From: Trissonchulus latispiculum | Lineage: Eukaryota > Nematoda > Enoplea > Enoplida > Ironidae | NCBI GenBank assembly: GCA_030248195.1 | Contig: JASAND010015622.1 | Coordinates: forward strand, 124,001-188,000 | DNA length: 64,000 nucleotides | Direction of reading: 5' to 3' | Made by a program: the position numbers and the translations under genes | Shown here: positions 1 to 9,851 of the stretch, piece after piece | Layout of the letters: every line of letters starts with the position of its first letter | Numbering within the stretch: position 1 is the stretch's first letter | The notes under the pieces: generated by a model | What the model was told of the DNA's origin: nothing | The model's database searches: none | The model's input: only the letters and a program-made list of their open reading frames with translations

Positions 1-81
1 TCGATAAAAGGAATTCATTATAGTTATCAAAAATTGTATCTTTAGTATTGAATTAAGCGTGCTGTAATCAAGTGGCTTTTA

Positions 82-591
82 ATGCCAGTGTTGTCTGACA
101 TGGCAGCAGAGCAGTGGACTCTATTATTTCATTTCGTGGAGGTTGGAGGGCCTCGGATGATGCAAGAAGACTATAAAGAAGAAGAATTAGTTATTAGCTT
201 CCACTCTGCAAGAAGCAGACTTTGCGGTTCCTCCTACAACCTGAAACAGTATTATTTTGCTGAAATAATGGAAACCTGGTTCGTTGAACCAAAACCAGAT
301 GTGAAAGTGGATAATGCCAAACAGAGTAAAAAAGGTTTTGCTCAATTCTACTTCCCTGTCAAAAGAAGCAGTAAAGAAAGATGCTGCAAACCAGAAACTA
401 AAGTGAGATTGGCTCGGGAGAGTGAGATGCGAGCTCAAAGATGGTGCCAGACTGTCATTTCTGGTGGTAGCAGCATGGCGAATCCCCAAAATAAACTATA
501 TAGAAAAATTGTAGATAATAGAGAACATTGTGAAATGAACAATTATTTTTCCGCTGCCGGCGGAGTGTCGCGAAAGGCGATAAAGTTATAG
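82..591 (+). CDS. possible coding exon, unrecognised
   Basis: An open frame of 169 codons from an ATG to a TAG. The product is basic and mixed in composition, with several Cys (a Cys-Cys pair near residue 100) but no signal peptide, membrane segment or family motif that I recognise. A 100-codon frame is also open on the opposite strand, which weakens the coding call. If real it could be a terminal exon of a gene that starts before the window, or a transposon fragment. Confidence 0.2.
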   Translation: MPVLSDMAAEQWTLLFHFVEVGGPRMMQEDYKEEELVISFHSARSRLCGSSYNLKQYYFAEIMETWFVEPKPDVKVDNAKQSKKGFAQFYFPVKRSSKERCCKPETKVRLARESEMRAQRWCQTVISGGSSMANPQNKLYRKIVDNREHCEMNNYFSAAGGVSRKAIKL

Positions 592-1589
592 TAGAAAAAG
601 AGATTTAATACACTACTAGGAGTGGTTACGAAAGCAGATGTTAAGTTCATGTTATTAAAACTACTTTTATTCTGCGCTATTCTGCACACACGTTTCCTGT
701 TCCTGTTCCTGTTCCTGTTCCTGGTTTTTAGACACCACCATATCTCACCAGACATGTGCAGGAGGGGAAGTTCTGGGGGGGTGAAGGGCGGCCGAAGGCC
801 GCCGAAAAACCGGATTTTTCCGGTTTTTTACCGGAAAACTCCGGATTCTGGGGGCGGGGCTGAACCCCCCCGCCCCAACCCCCCCCCCAAGCATACGTAT
901 GTATCTCACACTAGAGAAGAGCTAGAACGTTGCTTCCAAAAGCAAAAAAGAAAGGGCTCAACGAGATCTTTCAAATGAGTAAAGTCATAACTGTGCAGCT
1001 GCTGCTCAACTGTCAGAAATCGGAAAACTGTCCTGAACGGAAATCTCGCAATTTTAAAGCGGGATTGCGCGGAGGGTGTTAGAACACCAAATGAACTTAT
1101 TTTGGAAAGTTTCATCAGATTTCAGCCGTCAACCAACAATATGTGCCCAAATGGAATAATAATTTTAACCTTAAGAAACCTTAAGAATAATTTTAAAAAT
1201 GGTGATCTAACCAATGTCCGCGAGAACGTTTTCTTATTATTTGCGAACAATTGCACTCCTTCTATAATTTGTTAAAACTCCTGGAAAAGCAAATAATTTT
1301 CATTGAATCCAAGTTGAGGTACTCTTTGGAAACTAATTTTTCCTTAACATTTTGAACCCTTTCTGATCATAAACTAAAATCCTTGAAAAACCCTGACTTT
1401 TGCTTATATTATTCTTTTATAATATTTATTATATATCTCTTTGCTAATATTCAGAAACGCCTGTCGGAACATATGTGAGTTTGCATTGAATTCCTAATCC
1501 TTATTCGGTTCTCTGCATAAAAGGTTTTTCTTTCGGGAATAGTATTAGTTTTGGTGGATTAAGCTTGGTTCCGAGTCGCCTTCCGAACA
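592..1589. other. non-coding stretch with simple repeats and a CCGG hairpin
   Basis: No gene is supported. It contains about five tandem CTGTTC units (near 697-725), a run of overlapping CCGGATTTTTCCGG / CCGGTTTTTTACCGG inverted motifs (about 808-850) and C/G homopolymers. AT-rich sequence without clear structure follows. Confidence 0.5.
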
Positions 1590-2075
1590 TCCTTTCTGGC
1601 AGAATTGGCAAATGGGACGAATTCTCCGATCCCATCCCATCCCATCCCATAGTATCCCATCCCAGATGCCAACAGTGCTTTCTGCAGAGGGCTTCTGTGT
1701 AGTGGAATCTTTCTCTACTCGTAGACTCTTCAAAGTGTTCAATAGGGCTTCATTCCAAGCCTGACCCTGCAACGTGAGAGCTTTAATGGTTTCTTTAACA
1801 CTTGTTAGCTCTATCTACAAACCTTTAGATTGAGGATTGTAGACAGCCGTTGTAGGCGAATGCTGTGGACAATCTTCAAGTCCCTGCCCTTGAATTCACC
1901 ATTATCCGATAACAGTTTACTATGTTGTCCAAATCGTACCAACTTCGCGCTCTTTCTTGGCAAATCAAACGTCTGAGAATTAAAGCTTCTACGTCCTCAT
2001 CCATGTTAGGTTACCAATAGTGCTCTCGTATCGTTTGTTTAGTCTTTACAATACCAGGGTGATTCTCGTGGGCTA
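1590..2075 (-). pseudogene. decayed Ty3/gypsy integrase fragment
   Basis: On the minus strand the translation, with stops and frame changes, follows the order of a retroviral-type integrase. First comes an H2C2-like start (Ala-His-Glu-Asn-His-Pro-Gly-Ile-Val-Lys, near 2045-2073), interrupted by a stop just before Pro-Asn-Met-Asp. A Ser-Asp-Asn-Gly-Glu-Phe core motif follows near 1895-1915, then a His-Ser-Pro-Thr-Thr...Tyr-Asn-Pro-Gln-Ser segment typical of the region before the catalytic Glu. A tail containing Ala-Leu-Thr-Leu-Gln-Gly-Gln-Ala-Trp-Asn-Glu-Ala-Leu ends at a CCCAT pentanucleotide repeat (about 1628-1668). The order and spacing fit gypsy integrases. Stops and at least one frameshift make it non-functional. 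Confidence 0.7.
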
Positions 2076-2356
2076 AAGCTAAGACAACTTATCTTAAACT
2101 TTACGGGAGCACTAATCTGTGATCAGATCGTAAGAATAAATCATTAAGACGCGAAAGTTCGTTCCGCATGTGATAGAGTTTGTTTCAACCTTGTTTCAAG
2201 CTTGATTTTATTTTTAGGCTTTGGCCAGCTACTGTTTATCAGTTTATGGACTTTATGGGTTTGAATTCAACCATGTAATCTTACACCAACAGTCGAGCAT
2301 ACCAACGCGATAAGCGTATTGGACGAAGACCTGTCCAAGAGGCTCCGGCGTTCACG
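2076..2356. other. non-coding, probably more of the decayed element
   Basis: No open frame or RNA gene is visible. Its position suggests it may be upstream pol sequence of the integrase relic on the minus strand, but I could not align a reverse transcriptase motif. Confidence 0.3.
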
Positions 2357-3368
2357 AATATTAAGTAGTCTCGACAGCTGACGCTGCTACTTTTTTCCCT
2401 TAACTCACGTTACCTAAAACAAGACCTAGTATGACTGTCTGCAGATAAGCAGACAAACTATCAAATGACGTCATCCTTTTAAGCAGCTGTATTAATTAAC
2501 AGCTGTTTTTGGATATCAATTTTTTCTCGTCTCGCTGCATGGGGCCCCTTTTAAAATAATTTTCTGTATCCGGATTGCTGGCGTCGTCTAATTTTGTCAT
2601 GAGAGAAAAGCAACTTGACAAGTGCCGTTTTCTGACGACAACTGTCATTTCTACGAGCGAATTTGTCAGGTTAACTTATTTTACGCAAACAAACAAACCA
2701 GTCACCGTCTATGCAAAACCAGCATCCAAAACAAACCGAAGATTCTCAAGTAGATATTTCCTTCCTGTTAATTAGTTAGTATTATATCACAATTCCGTCA
2801 ATTTGACCAAATCTGTAAAATAGCCATTCTTCTTTAGCATTAGCTGAACTGGGCATTACGGTGGCCAAGGCGCAAGCAACAACACTTTGTTTTGTCGCTA
2901 ACCTTATGTTTATTCTGCTGATTTACTTGTTTTTGTCACAGAATTCTAAATGCTGACAAATTTAGGAAAGCTATTCTCATATATTTTCACGGAACAACAA
3001 CAATTTTGCATCCTCGCCCTCATTAAAAATGAAAATGGAATGAATAATGAAACATAACTCTGTAGATTTATTACATGTCCTTCCTTAGAAATTCTTCAAT
3101 TAGAAGCCTTTGTTCTGTTGCTTTGCAGTTTAACTTAATCTACGTGTCTATTAGCTTAGACCTAATTCTGATGCAAAATAAAAAAGGAGTTGTGTCTTCA
3201 AACAATGCCAACTCAAATGTTACTGTCGTAGCGACATTAGTTGTCTATCACGCTGCCCGCAGGCGTAATCTGCCGTCAAGCTTTGCAGCGAATCACGCAA
3301 CCACAATTTCTTTGCCATCCCGCCCCTCCACCACATTATTCCTTTCCATGACTGTTCTTTTATTCTTC
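2357..3368. repeat. direct repeat copy 1 (~1.0 kb)
   Basis: Nearly identical by eye to 4833-5674. The shared sequence begins at AATATTAAGTAGTCTCGACA and ends at TTCTTTTATTCTTC. Copy 1 has about 175 bp (about 2523-2697) that copy 2 lacks. The ends are not TG/CA, so these are not obvious LTRs. The pair brackets a 1.46 kb segment with a broken zinc-finger ORF, so this may be one element with long direct repeats or a local duplication. Confidence 0.8.
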
Positions 3369-3993
3369 GCTGACTTTCTTGAATTAAGCATTGTAAACTC
3401 TAGCATGATCCTGATAGCCAGTCTGGTTTAGATCTAAAGTGTACAGGAAATGCCATTGAGTTATTCATCGCCTCATCCTGGTGATGGAGCAGTTTAGCAT
3501 CTAGCACGCTGCATGATAAGTCAATGACATTTCTGTGCCCTCAGCTTGCTGTTATATAACATCAAGGAATCAGGTGTCACAACTGACAGAGTATGATTTG
3601 TTCAGCATTTGGAATGCCTTAACAACAGCACCTCGGGAAGGTTCTCTGTCACCGCTGTCATTGTCTTTTTTATTTTTTATTTGCAAAAACACAACAGTTA
3701 CGACAAACAGCACTTACATTTCTAAGCTAATAGATACCAATACAGATGCAGGTTTACATTTATATACAGTCTTCAAAGCAATAACATAGAGTATACATCA
3801 ATGACACAATGCCCTATGCTAAGGCCATAAGGTTAGCCTTACTTACACGTAATTAGTGTAAGTACTTACTCAAGGACGTAAGTATTTGCTTACCCAAGCA
3901 CGTAAGTATTTACTTACCCAAGCACGTAAGTATTACTCATGTCTTGAAAGTCTTCGCTTACTGCAGAGTCAATTTAAACTTCTAGACAATTAC
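3369..3993. other. spacer between direct repeats, with a 24-bp tandem repeat
   Basis: No gene is supported. About 3875-3940 holds roughly three units of a 24-bp repeat (CACGTAAGTATTTACTTACC plus CAAG), itself made of the inverted pair GTAAGTA/TACTTAC. Confidence 0.55.
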
Positions 3994-4569
3994 CTATGAT
4001 GAAAGATTTTCTAATTCGCCATCATCTTCCACAGACTCGCCGCTATTGGTGAGAACGTATTTATCCATACTTCTGTTCTTCTCAACAGCGATTTTATACG
4101 CATCTAATGGTTCCATGCCCTTATCATCCACTAATTCGTTCTTTTCATCAATTATCTCCTTTATAATGGGATCATTACCGAAAGCAATGAGCTCACCAAA
4201 TTTATTCAACACCAGGCCGTTTATAGTTCTTCTGATGCGTGGGGTAAGATCATTAAAGGCTTCTCTGTCTGCTCCTTTGTTTGAGTAACCATCTTCCTAG
4301 TATTCCTTTGATATCCGAGATAAGCGCAGCCTGTGTTTTGCTATGGCTTGTTCTTTCAGATCTTGCCAAAAATGAGACAATTTCTCTCTGCTACCGCTGC
4401 TGTCATTGGTGTCAGTGCTGTCCTCAGTTTCATAATCTTCTTCGTCAGTTTCTGAAGTATTGTGAACCCTCATCTTGTGAGTATACAAGCTTTGACGATA
4501 GCGGTATACCTTTGAGCACTCTGAATACTCATACATGGTGAAGGTAAATTTACCTTGAGCTGAGTTCAC
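3994..4569 (-). pseudogene. broken ORF with degraded C2H2 zinc finger
   Basis: Reading the minus strand from an ATG at 4569, one frame stays open to 3994 except for a single in-frame TAG near 4300. It gives about 90 codons, the stop, then about 100 more codons in the same frame. The N-terminal part has a C2H2-like finger (Glu-Cys-Ser-Lys-Val-Tyr...Ser-Leu-Tyr-Thr-His-Lys-Met-Arg-Val-His) in which the first Cys is Tyr (TAT instead of TGT). A Ser/Thr/Asp/Glu-rich stretch, then a charged helical C-terminal part (Asp-Pro-Ile-Ile-Lys-Glu-Ile-Ile-Asp) follow. One stop and one lost zinc ligand suggest a recent pseudogene. Lying between ~1 kb direct repeats, it is probably the cargo of a mobile element. 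I do not recognise the family. Confidence 0.5.
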
Positions 4570-4832
4570 TATAACAGCACCCCTTTTATTAATTTCATTC
4601 CATCTACATACGGTAAGCCTTAGAACATACTGCGTCAGTACTTACCCATCCCTGACATTAGTGACATTGTACGCGCCGCAGTGAAATGGTCTGCCTCTGC
4701 AGCGAACCCCGCTCCATTAGACAACTGAATGAATTTTGCTCAAAATAACCAACAAAAGGTTTATTTACGTAAATCCACCTACCCCCCAAAACTTCAGCCT
4801 CAATCAATTATCCATGCTATGGTACTCACGGG
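4570..4832. other. non-coding spacer
   Basis: Short stretch between the zinc-finger ORF and repeat copy 2. Nothing recognised. Confidence 0.4.
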
Positions 4833-5674
4833 AATATTAAGTAGTCTCGACAGCTGACGCTGCTACTTTTTTCCCTTAACTCACGTTACCTAAAACAAGA
4901 CCTAGTATGACTGTCTGCCGATAAGCAGACAAACTATCAAATGATGTCATCATTTTAAGCAGCTGTATTAATTAACAGCTGTTTTTGGATATCAATTTTT
5001 CAAACCAGTCACCGTCTATGCAAAACCAGCATCCAAAACAAACCGAAGCTTCTCAAGTAGATATTCCCTTCCTGTTAATTAGTTAGTATTATATCACAAT
5101 TCCGCCAATTTGACCAAATCTTTGAAATAGCCATTCTTCTTTAGCATTAGCTGAACTGGGCATTACGGTGGCCAAGGCGCAAGCAACAACACTTTGTTTT
5201 GTCGCTAAACTTATGTTTATTCTGCTGATTTACTTGTTTTTGTCACAGAATTCTAAATGCTGACAAATTTAGGAAAGCTATTCTCATATATTTTCACGGA
5301 ACAACAACAATTTTGCATCCTCGCCCTCATTAAAAATGAAAATGGAATGAATAATGAAACATAACTCTGTAGATTTATTACATGTCCTTCCTTAGAAATT
5401 CTTCAATTATAAGCCTTTGTTCTGTTGCTTTGCAGTTTAACTTAATCTACGTGTCTATTAGCTTAGACCTAATTCTGATGCAAAATAAAAAAGGAGTTGT
5501 GTCTTCAAACAATGCCAACTCAAACGTTACTGTCGTTGCGACATTAGTTGTCTATCACGCTGCCCGCAGGCGTAATCTGCCGACAAGCCTGCAGCGAATC
5601 ACGCAACCACAATTTCTTTGCCATGCCGCCCCTTCACCACATTATTCCTTTTTATGACTGTTCTTTTATTCTTC
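4833..5674. repeat. direct repeat copy 2 (~0.84 kb)
   Basis: Second copy of the repeat at 2357-3368, same orientation, with an internal deletion of about 175 bp and scattered substitutions. It is followed directly by sequence belonging to the leader of the next LTR element. Confidence 0.8.
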
Positions 5675-6125
5675 ACGTTCGGCACAAAGGTTGTGAAAAA
5701 ACCCACGAAAAATTTTTCCTAACTACAAAAATTTCAAATATTTTCTCCCGTCTTGGGGGGGGGTGGGGGGGGTTGGGATCCTACCTTAAATCTACCTAAA
5801 ATTTACTGCAATATAGGTTATTGGGCTGGCCCAATAACGCAGTATCGTTTATTTCGCCGTCCCCCAACTCAGAACTTCTGGGGGGGGTGGGGGAAAGACA
5901 AGTCTGCAACGGACTTTCCCAACTTATTTTTCAGAGTTTCACCCTACACAATAGGAGAATTTAAACGTCTTCAAACTAAACAAAAAGCATTTCAAAAGAT
6001 TCTCCTAATGTTTGCGATTCTAAAAATACAAACCTTTTTCAATAAATCGCAAAATTGAGTTCAAAAATCGTTTTTGAAAAATCACGAAATTTGAAACTTT
6101 TTCAATTCAGCAGACCGGACAGTGG
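5675..6125 (-). mobile_element. probable 5' leader of an LTR retroelement (minus strand)
   Basis: This stretch directly follows the primer-binding site at 6126-6142 when read on the minus strand, so it is most simply the untranslated leader of that element. It is AT-rich with two G/C homopolymer clusters (about 5754-5772 and 5880-5895) and contains no supported ORF. Confidence 0.4.
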
Positions 6126-6142
6126 TCCTGTCACGGTCGCCA
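6126..6142 (-). promoter_or_regulatory. primer-binding site complementary to tRNA-Arg 3' end
   Basis: On the minus strand, 2 nt after the LTR end, the sequence is TGGCGACCGTGACAGGA. It begins with the TGG that pairs with CCA. The rest matches the complement of the 3' end of animal tRNA-Arg (T arm plus acceptor ending CACGGTCG-CCA), recalled rather than searched. This fixes the LTR boundary and orientation. Confidence 0.75.
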
Positions 6143-6144
6143 AA

Positions 6145-6540
6145 TGTTAATTACCGGCTTACTGTCCGGTTACTAAACCGGCAACTAAATGGCGAAACGA
6201 TAGCAGGTTCTAGGCCTAAGCTAACTATGGTGCAACTGTAGCAAAGAAACTAAATATCCCTAACTAGAGATGCCCTAATAAAAGAAAAGAGACTGTCATA
6301 CTTTAATGGAACTTACAAGAGGCTTTAATGGCAGATCATAAGGAATACAGCTAATACAAGACTTGGCTCAATAGGCCGACATACTCGCCCCAAAGATAGA
6401 CTACAACTGATTAATTATGCATGTAAGCTACCTTTTATATGACCAGATGGTTGCTGTTTGCACATGATTAAATTGATCATTTGTGAAAGTAACCAAAGTA
6501 ATTTAGGGTGGATTACAGTTAGTAAAGTAGGTTTTTAACA
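6145..6540 (-). mobile_element. LTR (396 bp) of a tRNA-Arg-primed retroelement
   Basis: Bounded by the perfect inverted termini TGTTAA (6145-6150) and TTAACA (6535-6540). Read on the minus strand it is followed by a primer-binding site and preceded by a purine-rich tract (6541-6556, TTCTTAAGGGAGGGTA). An LTR normally has only one of these next to it, so this copy looks like an internal LTR of a tandem or circle-derived element, or a recombined one. No second copy of this LTR was seen in the window. Confidence 0.65.
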
Positions 6541-6631
6541 TACCCTCCCTTAAGAATACTGCCTCCGGCAGTGGTGCGTTAAGTTTATTGTGATGTTTAA
6601 TATACCCTTTATTAATTAGCACAAGCTTTGT
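6541..6631 (-). promoter_or_regulatory. polypurine tract next to LTR, then short spacer
   Basis: Minus strand AAGGGAGGG immediately upstream of the LTR start, in the position of a plus-strand primer. The sequence beyond it (GCCTCCGGCAGTGG region) may be internal element DNA but is too short to assign. Confidence 0.45.
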
Positions 6632-7507
6632 CTACACAACAGTTGCTGTTTTGAACAGTTTTGATCTAAGCTTTCTACAAAATAAACAGTATACTAATGG
6701 ATTTATAGCTGGGTTGACAACTGCCATGACACCAAAAATACCATCTGCTAGTATCAAATTTACAGAGTTAAATTCAACTATCCAGTAAGCTGCAGAGTAC
6801 AGCATATGAATGCCTGTAATTACTGCGAATTGAAATATCAACGACTTTTCATTTTGCTTCAAGCTGGACTTTTTCTTTGCCACTTTGTATACTGCAACAT
6901 AAAAAACACTGAGTGTGATTGAATTGAGTGCTGTCCAAGCTTTAATATAGTATATGGCCGCCTCGCTAGCCGGCGTATGTGGACACAAAAATCTATATCC
7001 TAAGCCAAATACAACTCGAAGGCGGCAGCCTGGTATATATAGGACAATTGCACCAATCGTGGATAAGATAGCGCAGCATATACTTTGGAATATTAAAAAT
7101 CTGGTTGTGGAGTATAAATGGTATTTCTTTGGCACAGCAACAGCTATACATCTGTTTATACTTATGACGGCTATATGCATACAGGAATTCCAAATAAACC
7201 AAGTAAGGAGGAGTCCTCCGCAGAAAACATAAGCTGAAGGAAGGTTGTCTTCACCAATAACAATAATAACGGTTATGTAAACAAGCTGCATTAACAATTG
7301 CATCATGTCACAATTAGCTAAACCCAGTAAAAGTATGTGAAAAGAACCATTAAAGATGTCCTTCGAGTATTTGAATATTATTCTATAAACTGCTAAATAT
7401 AGCGATAGTGCAGCTATTGCAACAAAATCCGTACCGCACAAGAAAAAGACATGATACCATGTAAAGTTATCCGCTGTCCATACTGTGCTGCGATTAGAAA
7501 TAAGCAT
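6632..7507 (-). CDS. intronless rhodopsin-like (srx-like) GPCR
   Basis: A complete 291-codon frame on the minus strand encoding a seven-helix membrane receptor. Hydrophobic segments lie near residues 20-45, 55-83, 90-122, 135-157, 185-213, 222-243 and 252-278. Two N-glycosylation sites (Asn-Arg-Ser, Asn-Phe-Thr) lie in the short N-terminus, as expected for an extracellular end. The helix 3 end reads Ser-Ile-Asn-Arg-Cys-Ile-Ala-Val (an Asn-Arg variant of the Asp-Arg-Tyr motif). Helix 7 reads Asn-Pro-Ala-Ile-Asn-Pro-Leu-Val-Tyr, a good NPxxY, followed by a basic helix-8-like tail. The style resembles nematode srx-type receptors and related invertebrate orphans; ligand unknown. It differs clearly from the two spliced receptors near 50 and 60 kb. 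No frame damage is visible. Confidence 0.8.
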   Translation of the reverse strand: MLISNRSTVWTADNFTWYHVFFLCGTDFVAIAALSLYLAVYRIIFKYSKDIFNGSFHILLLGLANCDMMQLLMQLVYITVIIVIGEDNLPSAYVFCGGLLLTWFIWNSCMHIAVISINRCIAVAVPKKYHLYSTTRFLIFQSICCAILSTIGAIVLYIPGCRLRVVFGLGYRFLCPHTPASEAAIYYIKAWTALNSITLSVFYVAVYKVAKKKSSLKQNEKSLIFQFAVITGIHMLYSAAYWIVEFNSVNLILADGIFGVMAVVNPAINPLVYCLFCRKLRSKLFKTATVV

Positions 7508-8247
7508 GTTTCCAACATCCAGAACTCACTTCTGAAAAGTCATACAAAGCGTCGAAGGTGAGGTTTTATTAAACTGAACTATTAATATATAAAACTCCAC
7601 GTTTCCAGCATTACAAAATTTGTTTCCCGGCACACACAATTTAATAGTTCTATTAACAACACTAAAGCTTTTTAAGTTCCTGCAAAGCAGACCTTATCAT
7701 CATCTGTATCCTGATACTAACACTTCTTTTAGCGTTAATTCTGTAGCCAATTAGTTGTTGGATGAAATAAAAATGGCTGATAGAGATGTTGGCCTGCCCC
7801 GGAACGTCAGAACCAGGAAACTACTTGATATTATCTGCTATACATAACCAGGAGTAACTGTATACATCAGTTAATGCTAAAAATTTTGCAAACTACACGG
7901 AAAATGGGAAACAAATGGTACCGGCCGGCCTGTTTTGATTGGCCGGCACGCCTGTTTGACTCATTAAAAAACCGGCCGGGCAACAACACTAATGGCTAAG
8001 TCGTTCAATATGTTATTATTTAGTGATTTCCATATGTTAGTGAAGATTTTAATATTCTGGAGTATTCTTATTTCGCTGACTCATTGTCGACGGAAATTTA
8101 GGCTTGATAACCATACCTGGGGCTCTCAAATTAAATCCAAGTCTTAATGACTTTATTGCGCACTTTTCTGTGTCGTTCCCAATTTGAAGTCTAATAGGGA
8201 GATCAAATGGTTGTCAATAATACAGTATAAAGTGCAAATAGGGGCCA
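7508..8247. other. intergenic, with a CCGGCCGG-rich palindromic patch
   Basis: No gene is supported. Around 7920-7980 the motif CCGGCCGGC recurs in both orientations, suggesting a small inverted-repeat remnant. The last 4 bp before the retrotransposon (GCCA, 8244-8247) are the target-site duplication. Confidence 0.45.
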
Positions 8248-9143
8248 TGTACAGTAGGGCGGTGATGTCCTACTGTCATATTTTATCATTATTTAAAAAA
8301 GATTCTTCATCTAAAATTAGTCCGAACTTATGTACCTTGTTTTTGTCAAAATGGCCCCGATAGCTCATAATTTGGATTTGAAATAATGTAATTGTATGCC
8401 TTTTTGCAAAGATAGATCAGCAATGTGTCTAGTTTGGTTTCGAAATTCTCTCAAAAGTCTATTCAAAATTTGATTGGCTGGAGGCCTGTCACGTGATTTA
8501 GTAATCACTATGGCGGCCTCCAGCATCTTTCTATTCAGTCTTTGTTCTTCTTTCGCCGTGACTAGTGGCTTTTCACTCTGTATTCTTTTACCCGAAATTT
8601 TATGACATCGTGTCTTTCTGGTTTCGCTTGGGGTCCCCTAGTGTCTTTGAACGTCGGAGCAGACTAGTAAAAGACCTCCTAATCTGGCGATAGGTTGGGT
8701 GGGGGACGCCCAACTCAACTAATTTACGTGCGCCTGCATTTCATATTTATATTTGTCCAATTTTCTATGCTCTATACATATTCCTTGCCAATTCCTGGAA
8801 ATATTCTGTAAGTGCCAGTTGTCTCCTACTATTTCTGTAAGTGCCCCCCCCCTCCAATTTTATATTAAATATTGTAATACGGCCACTTGGCCTTGTGTAA
8901 TTTAGTTAAGTTTGGTTGCTTCAGTTCGGTAAGTAGGGACTTTAGGGTCTAGCTTCGGGGTAATTTAGTGGGGCTGAGTCTAAGTTTCACAAATTATTTG
9001 GTGCATTTTAATTGGCGAGGCTTGTCGAGGTTGGCCTGGAACTATTTCCCAGTCCAGGTTGCGTATCCGGCCTTCAGCGCACAGCACCCCAGTAAAGTGG
9101 TTTGGTCGCCCATCTATCTATTCCTTGGGACCAAAACTTTACA
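8248..9143 (+). repeat. 5' LTR of the 17 kb element (896 bp)
   Basis: TG...CA ends, and a close match to 24343-25233. It contains a consensus splice donor (CGGTAAGTAGG, GT at 8929). Near the 3' end is a short inverted pair (CTGGAACT...AGTCCAG) of the kind found in transcribed leaders. Confidence 0.95.
8929..8934 (+). promoter_or_regulatory. candidate splice donor in the LTR
   Basis: GTAAGT in the context TTCG|GTAAGTAGGG. The same GTAAGTAGGG is kept in the 3' LTR (25022) and in the otherwise diverged LTR at 57946-59105 (58848). That conservation argues that it is functional rather than chance. It could feed the acceptor at 17531-17532. Confidence 0.5.
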
Positions 9144-9851
9144 ATAGGCTGCCAGTTTCGGCCTCCACCTCGCCAATTTTTGTAAATTTTACGTACGTTT
9201 TTGTATATTCTGTGGAGAAAATATTTTCCGTAGCCAGGGAAATATTTTCGATTTCTCTGGAACTAGAAAAATCCAGGCCCACTAGGTATATTTCCGGGCT
9301 AGGAAAAATCCTGTACGTATTTCTCGGGGGTTATTTTGTATTTGTCTCGCCATATTGTGCAAATTTCGTCTAATTTGGGGGTAAAATTTCCAATTTTTCT
9401 CGGGGGTCCTAATTCACTTGTGTCTTAATTTCTGGCCATAATTTGGGGTTTTTCTTGCATTTTGTGGGTATTTGTCGTATCATTGTCGTAATTTTGTCGA
9501 AAATTTTGGCATGGCTACTACGTGTCCCTGTCACTTTTGGGGGATACGTACGTACGTACTAAACTAGGACATACTGTCGCTTATTTTTACGTATTTTCTG
9601 TCGTATTTCTGGCCATTTTCTGTGCGTATTTCCCAATCTCCTTGTTGATACGCACCTTTTGTGGCCAATATTAGCCAGGTTATTGTGGGTTTTTGTGTAT
9701 TTTGTCAACCCGTTTTTAACCAAAATCAGTCTTTTTACCTACCTTTTTCATTTAATTTCGGGTTTTTAGGAAATTTTTCTCATACTAGATCTCACGTACG
9801 TACTAATTTTAACTGTAGACCAGTTTCATACGTATTTAGGCTAGGCCAAAA
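9144..9851 (+). other. retroelement leader
   Basis: About 700 bp between LTR and first ORF, T-rich, with ACGTACGT repeats near 9548 and 9793. The position straight after the LTR (ATAGGCTGCCAGTTTCGG) does not start with the TGG expected for a tRNA primer, so the priming mechanism is not evident. Confidence 0.6.
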
